Shown: piece by piece, positions 36,274-44,560 of the stretch
Layout of the letters: each line of letters starts with the position of its first letter
Numbering within the stretch: position 1 is the stretch's first letter
Source of the DNA: Aerophototrophica crusticola
GTDB taxonomy: Bacteria; Pseudomonadota; Alphaproteobacteria; Azospirillales; Azospirillaceae
DNA length: 64,000 nt
Direction of reading: 5' to 3'
Assembly (NCBI GenBank): GCA_001939945.1
Contig: MOEB01000008.1
Location: forward strand, 84,874 to 148,873
The notes under the pieces: generated by a model
Told to the model about the DNA's origin: nothing
The model's database searches: none
The model's input: the letters and a program-made list of their open reading frames with translations, nothing else
Position numbers and translations under genes: made by a program

Positions 36274-37293
36274 ATGATCACCATCGACGGCGCCGCGGGG
36301 GAGGGCGGGGGGCAGGTCCTCCGCACCTCCCTGTCCCTCGCCCTCTGCACCGGCCAGGCCTTCCGGATTGAGGACATCCGGGCTGGGCGGGAGCGGCCAG
36401 GCCTGATGCGCCAGCATTTGACGGCGGTGGAGGCCGCCCGTGCCGTGGGGGCGGCGGACTGCGAGGGTGCCGCACTCGGCTCCGGCACCCTGGAGTTCCG
36501 GCCGGGCACCGTGCGGCCGGGGGAGTACCGCTTCGCCGTGGGCACGGCGGGCAGCGCCACGCTGGTGCTGCAGACCGTGCTGCCGCCGCTGCTGGCCGCG
36601 TCCGGCCCGTCGCGGCTGGTGCTGGAGGGCGGGACCCACAACCCCCACGCCCCGCCCTTCGAGTTCCTGGACCAGACCTTCCTGGCCCAGCTAAACCGCA
36701 TGGGCCCGCAGGTGACGGCGACCCTGGAGCGGCCCGGCTTCTACCCGGCCGGGGGCGGGCGGATGGTGGTGGAGGTGGCACCGGCGGCCCGGCTCAGCCC
36801 GCTGGCGCTGGTGGACCGGGGCGACCTGCTGGGGGTGGAGGCGGTGGCGCGGGTCGCCGGCCTGCACCCGGACATCGCCGCCAAGGAGATCCAGGCGGCC
36901 CAGCGCGTCCTGGATTGGGGCGAGGACTGCTTCCGGACAGAGGAGCTGCCGGCGGAGTGGGGGCCGGGCAACGTGCTGCTGCTTACCGCCCGCTTCGCGG
37001 CGGTGACGGAGGTGGTGGCGGGCTTCGGGGAGCGGGGTGTGTCCGCCCACACCGTCGGGGAGAAGGCGGCCAAGCGCATGGCCGGGTTCGTCGCCAGCGG
37101 GGCGGCGGTGGGGCCGTATCTGGCCGACCAGCTGCTGCTGCCCATGGCCCTGGCTGGTCATGGGGAATTCACCACGGTCAAGCCGTCCCGCCACGCCCGG
37201 ACCGACGCGGAGGTGATCCGGCACTTCCTGGGCACCCGGGTGGACTTCATCGAGGCGGCGGATGGGCCCTGGCGGGTGGAGGTGCGCGGTTGA
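36274..37293 (+). CDS. rtcA: RNA 3'-terminal phosphate cyclase
   Basis: 339 residues. It converts RNA 3'-phosphate to 2',3'-cyclic phosphate through a covalent AMP. ITIDGAAGEGGGQVLRTSLSL is the N-terminal signature; VGTAGSATLVLQTVLP and EGGTHNPHAPPFEFL follow. The AMP-accepting histidine is about residue 307 in KPSRHARTDAEVI. With RtcB it forms the RNA repair pair. It ends at TGA immediately before a family A element. Confidence 0.96.
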   Translation: MITIDGAAGEGGGQVLRTSLSLALCTGQAFRIEDIRAGRERPGLMRQHLTAVEAARAVGAADCEGAALGSGTLEFRPGTVRPGEYRFAVGTAGSATLVLQTVLPPLLAASGPSRLVLEGGTHNPHAPPFEFLDQTFLAQLNRMGPQVTATLERPGFYPAGGGRMVVEVAPAARLSPLALVDRGDLLGVEAVARVAGLHPDIAAKEIQAAQRVLDWGEDCFRTEELPAEWGPGNVLLLTARFAAVTEVVAGFGERGVSAHTVGEKAAKRMAGFVASGAAVGPYLADQLLLPMALAGHGEFTTVKPSRHARTDAEVIRHFLGTRVDFIEAADGPWRVEVRG

Positions 37294-37442
37294 GGTATAC
37301 CTTTGGCCGTTGATCGTGACCGATCAACGGCCCCCTCAGGCGCCGGGCGGGCGCATCCGCGCCCTTGGCTTACGCGGGCACGGGCCCGCGGGCCGGCGGT
37401 CGCCGGCCTCCAGCCGCACGGGTCTGCGACCCATGCGGCTGG
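37294..37442 (-). repeat. family A multi-hairpin element, copy 2 (reverse)
   Basis: Read on the minus strand it has the same five hairpins as at 11808, in the same order, with different stem bases. (i) 37410-37442, stem CCAGCCGCATGGGT with one mismatch. (ii) GCCGGC-GACC-GCCGGC, 37392-37407. (iii) CGCGGGC-CCGT-GCCCGCG, 37373-37390. (iv) GGGCGC-GGAT-GCGCCC, 37349-37364. (v) GCCGTTGATCG / CGATCAACGGC, 37306-37331. It fills the whole gap between the convergent rtcA and fliI stops. Confidence 0.9.
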
Positions 37443-37444
37443 CT

Positions 37445-38839
37445 TCACCGCGTCCTGGCCGGCAGCCCCCGCTTCGGCGGCGCGGGCTCGGGCTCTGGCG
37501 GCGGGGCCGGGGTGTCGAGGGCGGAGAGGAGGGCGGACAGGCGGGTGAAGGCGTCGGCGGCCGGCGTCGTCTCCCCCTTCTGCTGGCGCAGGAAGGCTTG
37601 CAGCGGATCGTGGGCGGCGATGGCGCGGTCCACCTCCCCGTCGCTCCCCTGGCGGTAGGCGCCGAGGCGCACCATTTCCTCCATCGCCTCGTAGCGGGAC
37701 AGCAGGCGGCGGGCGGCGTCGGCGGTGGCGTTCTCCGTGGCTGAATGGCAGGCGGGCAGGGCGCGGGACACGCTCTTCAGCACGTCCACGGCGGGGTAGC
37801 GGCCCCGCTCCGCTACCGTGCGGGACAGGACCAGATGGCCGTCCAGGATGCCGCGCACGGCGTCGGCTACCGGCTCGTCATGGTCGCCGCCTTCCACCAG
37901 CACGGTGAAGACGCCGGTGATGTCGCCGGCCCTGTCCTGGCCGGGGCCCGCCCGCTCCAGCAGGCGGGGCAGCTCGGCGAAGACGGACGGGGGATAGCCC
38001 TTGCTGGTGGGCGGCTCCCCGGCGGCCAGCCCGATCTCCCGCTGGGCCATGGCGAAGCGGGTGACGCTGTCCAGCAGGCAGAGCACGTCCTGCCCCTGGT
38101 CGCGGAAATACTCCGCGGTGGCAAGGGTCAGGTAGGCGGCCTGGCGGCGGGCCAGGGCCGGCTCGTCGCCGGTGGCCACGATGACGACGCTGCGGGACAG
38201 GCCGTCGGCGCCAAGGTCCTCCTGGATGAACTCCTGCACCTCCCGCCCGCGCTCCCCGATCAGGCCGATGACGTTCACCTGGGCCGCGCTGGATCGGGCC
38301 AGCATGGACAGCAGCGTGGACTTGCCCACGCCGGACCCGGCGAAGATGCCCAGGCGCTGGCCGCGGCACAGGGGCACGAAGGCGTCCAGCACGCGGATGC
38401 CGGTGTCCAGCCGGTCACCCATGCGCCGCCTGGCATAGGCAGGGGGCGGCGCGGCGCGGAGGGGCCGGTTCTCGTCGCCGCGCAGCAGGGGGCCCTTGCC
38501 GTCGAGCGGCTTGCCGAAGGCGTCCACCACCCGGCCCAGCCAGGACGGGCCGGGGCGGACCAGGGCGCTGCTGCCCGCCTGCTCCACCACGCAGCCCAGG
38601 CCGATCCCCTCCACCGGGGCGAAGGGCAGCAGCACGGCCCGGCCCTGGCGGAAGCCCACCACCTCGGCCGGGACGGGGTTGCCGGACCGGGTGAAGGCCA
38701 GGCAGCCGTCACCCACGGCCAAGCGCCGCTCCAAGCCTTCGACCTCCAGCGCCAGGCCGGAACAGGCGGCAATCTGGCCGCGGAAGCGGGCGCCGGCGAT
38801 CTGCTCGATGTCGGCCAGCAGGCCGGCCAGGACGGTCAT
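37445..38839 (-). CDS. fliI: flagellar export ATPase FliI
   Basis: About 464 residues from ATG 38839 (an alternative ATG at 38875 adds 12). It is the cytosolic ATPase that prepares substrates for the flagellar type III apparatus. Walker A is AGSGVGKSTLLSML; Walker B and the catalytic region are DVLCLLDSVTRFAMAQREIGLA with GEPPTSKGYPPSVFAELPRL. It is transcribed away from flgB, unusual only in being split from other export genes. Neither start has a clear ribosome site. Confidence 0.95.
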   Translation of the reverse strand: MTVLAGLLADIEQIAGARFRGQIAACSGLALEVEGLERRLAVGDGCLAFTRSGNPVPAEVVGFRQGRAVLLPFAPVEGIGLGCVVEQAGSSALVRPGPSWLGRVVDAFGKPLDGKGPLLRGDENRPLRAAPPPAYARRRMGDRLDTGIRVLDAFVPLCRGQRLGIFAGSGVGKSTLLSMLARSSAAQVNVIGLIGERGREVQEFIQEDLGADGLSRSVVIVATGDEPALARRQAAYLTLATAEYFRDQGQDVLCLLDSVTRFAMAQREIGLAAGEPPTSKGYPPSVFAELPRLLERAGPGQDRAGDITGVFTVLVEGGDHDEPVADAVRGILDGHLVLSRTVAERGRYPAVDVLKSVSRALPACHSATENATADAARRLLSRYEAMEEMVRLGAYRQGSDGEVDRAIAAHDPLQAFLRQQKGETTPAADAFTRLSALLSALDTPAPPPEPEPAPPKRGLPARTR

Positions 38840-38889
38840 GGGTGGGCTCACCAGGATGGGAACGGGTCCGGGCATCCTGGCCGGGGCGG

Positions 38890-38946
38890 TTTAAAGCGGC
38901 TTAAAGCGGGGCCCGTCGGCCGGGGGGCTTAAACCGCGCTTTAAAC
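38890..38946. promoter_or_regulatory. cluster of four TTAAA boxes between fliI and flgB
   Basis: TTAAAGCGG occurs twice as a direct repeat (38891-38899 and 38901-38909), and TTAAAC occurs at 38929 and 38941. The outer copies are inverse to each other (GGTTTAAAGCGG and CCGCGCTTTAAAC). In alphaproteobacteria CtrA binds paired TTAA boxes, usually 7 bp apart; here the direct pair is 6 bp apart. It lies in the divergent promoter region, so it probably controls both flagellar operons. Confidence 0.6.
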
Positions 38947-38994
38947 GGGGCATGGAAAGGTCAGGCCGACTTCAACCGGCGGGGTACCCCTCCC

Positions 38995-39390
38995 ATGGAC
39001 CTGTCTTCCATCGGCCTGTTCCAGCTTGCCGGGCGGCGCATGGAGTACCTGGGCAGCCGCCACCAGGTGATCGCCCAGAACGTGGCCAACGCCGACACGC
39101 CGGGCTTCCGGGCCAAGGACCTGAAGCCCTTCGACTTCCAGGCAGCCATGGCCCGCACCGGCGTGGCCCAGGCCCAGACCGCCGCTGGCCACCTGGAGGG
39201 CCTGCGCCAACCCGCCGGGTTCCGCGCCGACCGCCAGGCGACCGTCTATGAGACCGCCCCCGCCGGCAACGGCGTGGTGCTGGAGGAACAGATGCTGAAG
39301 GCCGCGGAGGTGCGCCAAGCCTACGACCTGGCCGCCAACCTGTTCCAGAAGCATGTGGGCATGCTGCGCGCGGCTTTTACAAGCCGTTAG
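38995..39390 (+). CDS. flgB: flagellar basal-body rod protein FlgB
   Basis: 131 residues. It is a proximal rod component. LFQLAGRRMEYLGSRHQVIAQN followed by VANADTPGFRAKDLKPFDF is the conserved N-terminal rod signature. The C-terminal helix is VRQAYDLAANLFQKHVGMLRAA. It starts the flgB-flgC-fliE-fliQ run. Confidence 0.95.
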   Translation: MDLSSIGLFQLAGRRMEYLGSRHQVIAQNVANADTPGFRAKDLKPFDFQAAMARTGVAQAQTAAGHLEGLRQPAGFRADRQATVYETAPAGNGVVLEEQMLKAAEVRQAYDLAANLFQKHVGMLRAAFTSR

Positions 39391-39394
39391 CGTT

Positions 39395-39475
39395 CCCTCA
39401 GGCGCCGGGCGCGCGCATCCGCGCGCTTGGCTTACGCGGCCATGGGGCCGCGCGGCGGCAGTCGCCGCCGGGGCG
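39395..39475 (-). repeat. family A element, copy 3 (short form, reverse)
   Basis: Read on the minus strand: (ii) GGCGGC-GACT-GCCGCC (39454-39469), (iii) CGCGGC / GCCGCG (39435-39452), linker GTAAGCCAAG, (iv) GCGCGC-GGAT-GCGCGC (39411-39426), then CCCGGCGCCTGAGGG. Hairpins i and v are absent. Unlike the other copies it lies inside an operon, between flgB and flgC. Confidence 0.85.
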
Positions 39476-39512
39476 TCCCCACCGGGTCCGCCCTTCGTAT
39501 CGGAGAACCGGG

Positions 39513-39932
39513 ATGTCCCTCGACCCCCTCGCCACCTCCTTCGGCATCGCCGCCTCGGGCATGAAGGCCCAGGCCACCCGGCTGCGGGTAGTGGCGGAGA
39601 ACCTGGCCAACGCCAACTCCACCAGCGAGACGCCGGGCGGCGACCCCTACCGCCGCAAGACCGTGGTCTTTGCCGCCGCCCTGGACCGGGCGATGGGGGC
39701 GGAGAAGGTGGAGGTGAAGCGGGTGGGGCGCGACACCGGCGACTTCCGGCTGTCCTACGACCCCGGCCACCCCGCGGCCAATGCCGACGGCTACGTGAAG
39801 CTGCCCAACGTCAACAGCCTGGTGGAGGCCATGGACATGCGGGAGGCGGGCCGGTCCTATGAGGCCAACCTGAACCTGCTGCAACAGGCCCGCGGCATGC
39901 TGGGCCGCACCATCGACATGCTGCGGGGCTAA
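39513..39932 (+). CDS. flgC: flagellar basal-body rod protein FlgC
   Basis: 139 residues. FGIAASGMKAQATRLRVVAEN with LANANSTSETPGGDPYRRK is the rod signature; GYVKLPNVNSLVEAMDMREAGRSYEANL is the conserved C-terminal block. ATCGGAGAACC precedes the start. It is separated from flgB by a family A repeat and from fliE by 3 bp. Confidence 0.96.
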   Translation: MSLDPLATSFGIAASGMKAQATRLRVVAENLANANSTSETPGGDPYRRKTVVFAAALDRAMGAEKVEVKRVGRDTGDFRLSYDPGHPAANADGYVKLPNVNSLVEAMDMREAGRSYEANLNLLQQARGMLGRTIDMLRG

Positions 39933-39935
39933 CCC

Positions 39936-40247
39936 ATGACCATCGTCCCCGTCGCCGGCGTCGCCCAGGCCTATGCCGCCGGCAAGCTCCCCGGCCTCGC
40001 CGGCCCGGTGGGGGAGGCGCTGCCCGCCCGCGGCAGCTTCCCCGACATGGTGGCCAAGGCCGTCAAGTCCGCCGTCAACACCGTCCGCCAGGGGGAGGAG
40101 GTCGCCGCTGCCGGCCTCCAGGGCAAGGCCAGCGCGCAGGAGGTGGTCCAGGCCACCATGTCCGCCGAGCTGACTGTGCAGGCCGTGGTGGCCGTGCGCG
40201 ACAAGCTGGTGAACGCGTACCTGGACATCATGCGGATGCCGATCTGA
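39936..40247 (+). CDS. fliE: flagellar hook-basal body complex protein FliE
   Basis: 103 residues. FPDMVAKAVKSAVNTVRQGEEVAAAGLQGKASAQEVVQ and the C-terminal VAVRDKLVNAYLDIMRMPI are characteristic. FliE joins the MS ring to the rod. It follows flgC by 3 bp, so the two are translationally close. Confidence 0.95.
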   Translation: MTIVPVAGVAQAYAAGKLPGLAGPVGEALPARGSFPDMVAKAVKSAVNTVRQGEEVAAAGLQGKASAQEVVQATMSAELTVQAVVAVRDKLVNAYLDIMRMPI

Positions 40248-40251
40248 CGCC

Positions 40252-40452
40252 CGTCCCCTCTCCCTGGGGAGAGGGTCCGCCGAAGGCGGGGGTGAGGGGG
40301 ACGGGTTCCTCGAAACCTGCCCCCTCTCCCCTCCGGGGAGAGGGTTGGGGTGAGGGGGTGCCAGGAGCAGGCAAATTCCCCGGTCCCTACGCCTACCTCC
40401 CTCACCCGTCCCGGGCTGAGCCCGGTCCACCCTCTCCCCAGGAAGAGGGGAC
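40252..40452. repeat. CCCTCTCC/GGAGAGGG palindromes (family C, copy 1)
   Basis: Three stems made from CCCTCTCC and GGAGAGGG with the accompanying GGTGAGGGGG tail, in a 200-bp gap between fliE and fliQ. Two units point one way and the third is inverted. The same unit is at 45650-45784. It resembles a widespread class of bacterial REP-like repeats. Confidence 0.75.
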
Positions 40453-40463
40453 AAGAGGTCGAC

Positions 40464-40727
40464 ATGAACCAGGCCGACATCCTTGAGCTGCTGCGGTCCG
40501 GCATCTGGACGGCGATCCTGGCCTCCGCCCCCGTGCTGGGCATCGGGCTGGTGGTGGGGTTGGCTATCTCCCTGCTCCAGGCGCTGACGCAGGTGCAGGA
40601 GGCGACGCTCAGCTTCGTGCCGAAGATCGTGCTGATGCTGGTGGGGGTGGTGCTGTCGCTGCCCTTCATGTTCGGGCTGCTGTCCACCTTCATGGAGCAG
40701 GTGGTCGCCCGCATCGGCGGGCCATGA
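40464..40727 (+). CDS. fliQ: flagellar export protein FliQ
   Basis: 87 residues with two membrane helices (APVLGIGLVVGLAISLLQALTQ, IVLMLVGVVLSLPFMFGLL), the standard form. It is part of the export gate with FliP/FliR; fliP is not in the window. The ATG at 40464 follows AAGAGG. The stop overlaps the next start (ATGA). Confidence 0.95.
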   Translation: MNQADILELLRSGIWTAILASAPVLGIGLVVGLAISLLQALTQVQEATLSFVPKIVLMLVGVVLSLPFMFGLLSTFMEQVVARIGGP

Positions 40728-41350
40728 AACCCGTCCTCGCCCTCCTGGGCCTGCTGGCGGCCTCCCCCACCCTGGCGGGCCACCCGCCGGAGACCGCCTG
40801 TCTGACCGCCATCCGGCAGGCGGAACGGGAACAGCGCATGCCCGGCAAGCTGCTGCTGGCCCTGGGCGTGACCGAGGCGGGGCGGGAGGTGGACAAGCGC
40901 CTGACCGTCTGGCCCTGGACCGTGAACGCGGAAGGCAGGGGCCGCTACTTCCCCAGCAAGGACGCGGCCATCGCCCATGTGCGGGCCCTGCGCGCGAAAG
41001 GCGTGCGCAGCATCGACGTGGGCTGCATGCAGGTGAACCTGCACTGGCACCCGAGGGCGTTCCCCGACCTGGAGACGGCCTTCGACCCGGCCAGCAACGT
41101 GGCCTATGCCGCGGGCATGCTGAAGGGCTTCCACGGGGACCTGAAGAACTGGACCCGGTCGGTCAAGTTCTACCACTCCCAGACCCCAAACAAGGGCGAC
41201 GCCTATTTCGACCGCGTCGCCGCCAACCTCCGCCTCGTCATGCGCCGCCGCAACGACCTGGCCGACATGCCGGCGACCCGCGAGAAGCGCGCGCCGGGGA
41301 CGGTGGTCAGGCCGCTGGGGCCGTGGGCACTGCCGCCGCGGTTCTCGTGA
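40724..41350 (+). CDS. lytic transglycosylase-type protein (SLT fold)
   Basis: 208 residues. A signal peptide (PVLALLGLLAASPTLA) directs it to the periplasm. The catalytic glutamate is probably in LALGVTEAG; IDVGCMQVNLHWHP and TRSVKFYHSQTPNKGDAYF are SLT-family blocks. It is translationally coupled to fliQ, which suggests it opens the peptidoglycan for the flagellar rod, a job done by FlgJ in other bacteria. That role is inferred from position. Confidence 0.85.
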   Translation: MKPVLALLGLLAASPTLAGHPPETACLTAIRQAEREQRMPGKLLLALGVTEAGREVDKRLTVWPWTVNAEGRGRYFPSKDAAIAHVRALRAKGVRSIDVGCMQVNLHWHPRAFPDLETAFDPASNVAYAAGMLKGFHGDLKNWTRSVKFYHSQTPNKGDAYFDRVAANLRLVMRRRNDLADMPATREKRAPGTVVRPLGPWALPPRFS

Positions 41351-41353
41351 TTT

Positions 41354-41441
41354 GTAGGTCGGTTTAGGGCGCAGCCCGTAATCCGACACCCCCCGGCGCC
41401 GGTGCCCTGCCGTCGGATTACGCTCCGCTAATCCGACCTAC
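41354..41441. repeat. GTAG-type REP pair (family B, copy 2)
   Basis: An 88-bp element from GTAGGTCGG to TAATCCGACCTAC with the internal unit GTCGGATTACG. It matches the element at 21686-21776 in order and ends. It lies just after the transglycosylase stop. Confidence 0.85.
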
Positions 41442-41460
41442 GAAGAAGCTTGAACCCCCC

Positions 41461-41484
41461 TTTAAACGCCCCCCGCTAGGCTGG
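41461..41484 (+). promoter_or_regulatory. putative flagellar promoter of flhA
   Basis: TTTAAAC (41461-41467) and CTAGGCTGG (41476-41484), matching the pair found before flaF. The start codon of flhA is 32 bp downstream. Confidence 0.55.
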
Positions 41485-41515
41485 CAGCCACCGTCACCCC
41501 CAGGCCGGATTGCCC

Positions 41516-43582
41516 ATGGACGCCTCCAACGCCCTGCCCGTCGGCTTCCGCCACCGGGATGTCTTCTTCGCGCTGGGGCTGGTGTTCATCCTCACCGTGC
41601 TGATCCTGCCGGTGCCGGGATGGATGCTGGACGTGGGCCTGGCCCTGTCCATGGCGGTCAGCGTGCTGATCCTGATGGTGGCGTTGTGGATCAACCGGCC
41701 GCTGGACTTCAGCAGCTTCCCCACGGTGCTGCTGGTGGCGACCCTGCTGCGGCTCGCCCTCAACCTCGCCTCCACCCGGCTGATCCTGGCGGAGGGGCAC
41801 ACGGGCACGGACGCGGCGGGCCATGTGATCATGGGGTTCGCCAACTTCGTGGTGGGCGGGAACTTCATCATCGGGTTGATCGTCTTCGCCATCCTTGTCG
41901 TGGTGAACTTCATCGTCATCACCAAGGGCGCCAGCCGCATCGCGGAGGTGGGCGCCCGCTTCGCCCTGGACGCCATGCCGGGCAAGCAGATGGCCATCGA
42001 CGCCGACCTGTCCGCCGGCCTGATCGACGAGGGGGAGGCGCGGCGGCGGCGTGGAGAGCTGGAGCAGGAAAGCGCCTTCTTCGGCGCCATGGACGGTGCC
42101 AGCAAGTTCGTGCGCGGCGACGCGGTGGCCGGCTTGATCATCACCGCCATCAACATCCTGGGCGGGCTGCTGATCGGCGTGGCGCAGCATGGGATGCCGG
42201 TGGCGGACGCGGGGCACACCTACACCGTGCTGTCCGTGGGCGACGGGCTGGTCACCCAGATCCCCGCCCTGATCGTCAGCCTGGCCGCCGGCATCCTGGT
42301 GTCCAAGGGCGGCAACCGCGGGTCGGTGGACGCGGCGATGCTGGGGCAGCTCGGCAGCTACCCCAAGGCGTTGGGCGTGTCGGGCGGGCTGATGGGGCTG
42401 CTGGCGGTGACGCCGGGCATGCCCACGGGTCCGTTCCTGCTGCTGGCCCTGGGCGCCGGGGGCCTCGCCTGGTACCTGCCGCGCTTCGCCCGCAAGCAGG
42501 AGGAGCAGAAGCGCCATGAGGAGCTGCTGGCCGCCAAGGCCCCCACGGCGGAGGAGCCGGTGGCCGACATGCTGCGGGTGGACGACATCCGCGTGGAGCT
42601 GGGCAACGGCCTCGTGGCCCTGATCCTGGACCCGGCCACGGGCCTGTCCGCCAAGGTGCGCCGCCTGCGCAAGCGCTTCGCCACTGAATACGGCTTCCTG
42701 CTGCCCTCCGTCCGCCTGCGGGACAGCGCCACCGTGCCGCTGAACGGGTATGAGATCGCGGTGCAGGGTGTCGTGGTGGCGAAGGGGGAGTTGCAGGTGC
42801 GCCAGATGCTGGCCATCGACCCCCGCCACCAGGGCATCACCGTCCCCGGCAGCGACACGCGGGAGCCCACCTTCGGCCTGCCCGCCCGCTGGATCGACCC
42901 GGCCCTGGCGGAGGAGGCGGAGCTGCGCGGCCTGACCGTGGTGGACCCGGACAGCGTGGTGACCACCCACCTGGCCGAGGTGATCAAGGAGCACATGCCC
43001 ACCCTGCTGTCCTATGCCGCCACCAAGCGGCTGTTGGACGAGCTGGACCGGGAGCACCAGAAGCTGGTGGCCGACCTGATCCCGGCCCAGGCCAGCCTGT
43101 CCGTGGTGCAGCGGGTGCTCCAGGCCCTGCTGGCGGAGCGGGTCAGCATCCGAAACCTGCCGGTGATCCTGGAGGGCATCTCCGAGGCCGCGGCCTGGAC
43201 CCGCAACATCACCCTGATGACCGAGCATGTCCGGGCCAAGCTGTCGCTCCAGATCTGCCAGGCGCTGATGAACGCGGAGGGCACCATCCCCGTCATCGTC
43301 GTCAGCCCGGAGTGGGAACAGCACTTCCTGGACAACATCGTGGAGCAGGGGGAGGACCGGCAGTTCGTCATGCCGCCCAGCCTGGTGCAGGACTTCCTGC
43401 TGGCCGCCCGCGCCCGCATCCAGGCCCATGCCACGTCCGACCATTGGCCGGCGGTGCTGGTGGCCCCGGCCGCCCGTCCCTTCGTCCGGTCCCTACTGGA
43501 ACGGGTGAGCCCCAGCACCCCGGTGATCTGCCACAACGAACTGCACCGCAAGGCGCCGGTGACGACCATCGACCAGATCTGA
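41516..43582 (+). CDS. flhA: flagellar export apparatus protein FlhA
   Basis: 688 residues. Eight membrane helices in the N-terminal half, with the FHIPEP signature region around LRLALNLASTRLILAEG and GFANFVVGGNFIIGLIVFAILV. The cytoplasmic domain (about 345-688) binds export chaperones. ATG 41516 is preferred to the TTG two codons earlier. It is followed after a family D repeat by fliR. Confidence 0.97.
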   Translation: MDASNALPVGFRHRDVFFALGLVFILTVLILPVPGWMLDVGLALSMAVSVLILMVALWINRPLDFSSFPTVLLVATLLRLALNLASTRLILAEGHTGTDAAGHVIMGFANFVVGGNFIIGLIVFAILVVVNFIVITKGASRIAEVGARFALDAMPGKQMAIDADLSAGLIDEGEARRRRGELEQESAFFGAMDGASKFVRGDAVAGLIITAINILGGLLIGVAQHGMPVADAGHTYTVLSVGDGLVTQIPALIVSLAAGILVSKGGNRGSVDAAMLGQLGSYPKALGVSGGLMGLLAVTPGMPTGPFLLLALGAGGLAWYLPRFARKQEEQKRHEELLAAKAPTAEEPVADMLRVDDIRVELGNGLVALILDPATGLSAKVRRLRKRFATEYGFLLPSVRLRDSATVPLNGYEIAVQGVVVAKGELQVRQMLAIDPRHQGITVPGSDTREPTFGLPARWIDPALAEEAELRGLTVVDPDSVVTTHLAEVIKEHMPTLLSYAATKRLLDELDREHQKLVADLIPAQASLSVVQRVLQALLAERVSIRNLPVILEGISEAAAWTRNITLMTEHVRAKLSLQICQALMNAEGTIPVIVVSPEWEQHFLDNIVEQGEDRQFVMPPSLVQDFLLAARARIQAHATSDHWPAVLVAPAARPFVRSLLERVSPSTPVICHNELHRKAPVTTIDQI

Positions 43583-43596
43583 GGGGTGGTTTGAAT

Positions 43597-43764
43597 TTCA
43601 CACGGACGGCACGGACATGCCACGGACGGACACGGACAAAATGAAGATTGGCTGCGCCGCAGGCATGAACGTGACTGTGGCTCCATCATGCTTAGTTGGG
43701 GCTTCCCGCGGCAGCGTGGCCCTTGTCCGTGCCTGTCCGTGGAGTGTCCGTGTCGTCCGTGAAA
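43597..43764. repeat. family D element, copy 2 (inverted arms of CACGGAC heptamers)
   Basis: The left arm (43597-43639) carries CACGGAC at four positions. The right arm (43723-43764) is its imperfect inverse complement (GTCCGTGCCTGTCCGTGGAG). A unique centre of about 83 bp separates them. Arm sequence and heptamer spacing match 20702-20812. It sits between flhA and fliR. Confidence 0.82.
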
Positions 43765-43795
43765 ACCTGCCACGCCGCCGCCGGGGTCGGGACGC

Positions 43796-44557
43796 ATGAC
43801 CCTGGAGTCCCTCCTCACCTCGGGCCTGTACGGCTACCTGCTGGTCCTGGTCAGGGTCGGGGCGGCGCTCTCGATGCTGCCCGGGTTCGGGGAGATGGCG
43901 GTGCCCATGCGGGCGCGGCTGGCGGCGGCGTTGGCGGTGGCGCTGGCCCTGTCGGCCGCCGTGCCGGGGCTGCCGGCCCAAGCGCCGGACGCGCCGTCGG
44001 CCCTGCTGGCGCAGGTGTTCGGGGAGCTGGCGGCCGGGGCGGTGATCGGGATCGGGGCGCGGCTGCTGTTCGCGTCCCTGCAGATGGCGGGGCAGCTCAT
44101 CGGCCAGAGCACGGGCCTGTCCAGCATCTTCGGCCTGCCCGGCACGGGGTTCGAGGGCGGGTCGGTGGTGGGCGGGTACCTGATGATGGGGGGCTTGGTC
44201 CTGGTCTTCGCCACGGACCTGCACCTGGCCATGATGACGGCCCTGTTCGACAGCTACCGCGTCATGCCCGCCGCCACTGTGCCGGACCCTCGGGCGCTGA
44301 AGGACCTGACCGCCGGGGCCCTGTCCCGGTCCTTCCACATGGCGGCGCAGTTCGCGGCGCCCTTCCTGGTGCTGGGGTTCGTCTACAATTTGGGTCTCGG
44401 CCTGATCAACCGGGCCATGCCGCACTTCGCCGTCTTCTTCCTTGGCATGCCGGTGGTGATCCTGGGCGGGCTGCTGGTGCTGAGCGTGGTCCTGGGGGCC
44501 CTGCTGACCGGGTTTCTGGCCGGGTTCGGCGGCTGGCTGCGCGCGGTGGGGGGTTGA
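43796..44557 (+). CDS. fliR: flagellar export protein FliR
   Basis: 253 residues with about six membrane helices. LLVLVRVGAALSMLPGFGEMAVP and QLIGQSTGLSSIFGLPGTGF mark the family, and AAPFLVLGFVYNLGLGLINRAMP is the conserved C-terminal part. It forms the export gate with FliP/FliQ. It ends 3 bp before flhB. Confidence 0.95.
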   Translation: MTLESLLTSGLYGYLLVLVRVGAALSMLPGFGEMAVPMRARLAAALAVALALSAAVPGLPAQAPDAPSALLAQVFGELAAGAVIGIGARLLFASLQMAGQLIGQSTGLSSIFGLPGTGFEGGSVVGGYLMMGGLVLVFATDLHLAMMTALFDSYRVMPAATVPDPRALKDLTAGALSRSFHMAAQFAAPFLVLGFVYNLGLGLINRAMPHFAVFFLGMPVVILGGLLVLSVVLGALLTGFLAGFGGWLRAVGG

Positions 44558-44560
44558 GCC

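Noticed and set aside
40252..40452. Transcription terminators between fliE and fliQ
   Set aside because: Stems are present, but they are copies of a dispersed repeat, have no T-runs and lie inside an operon.
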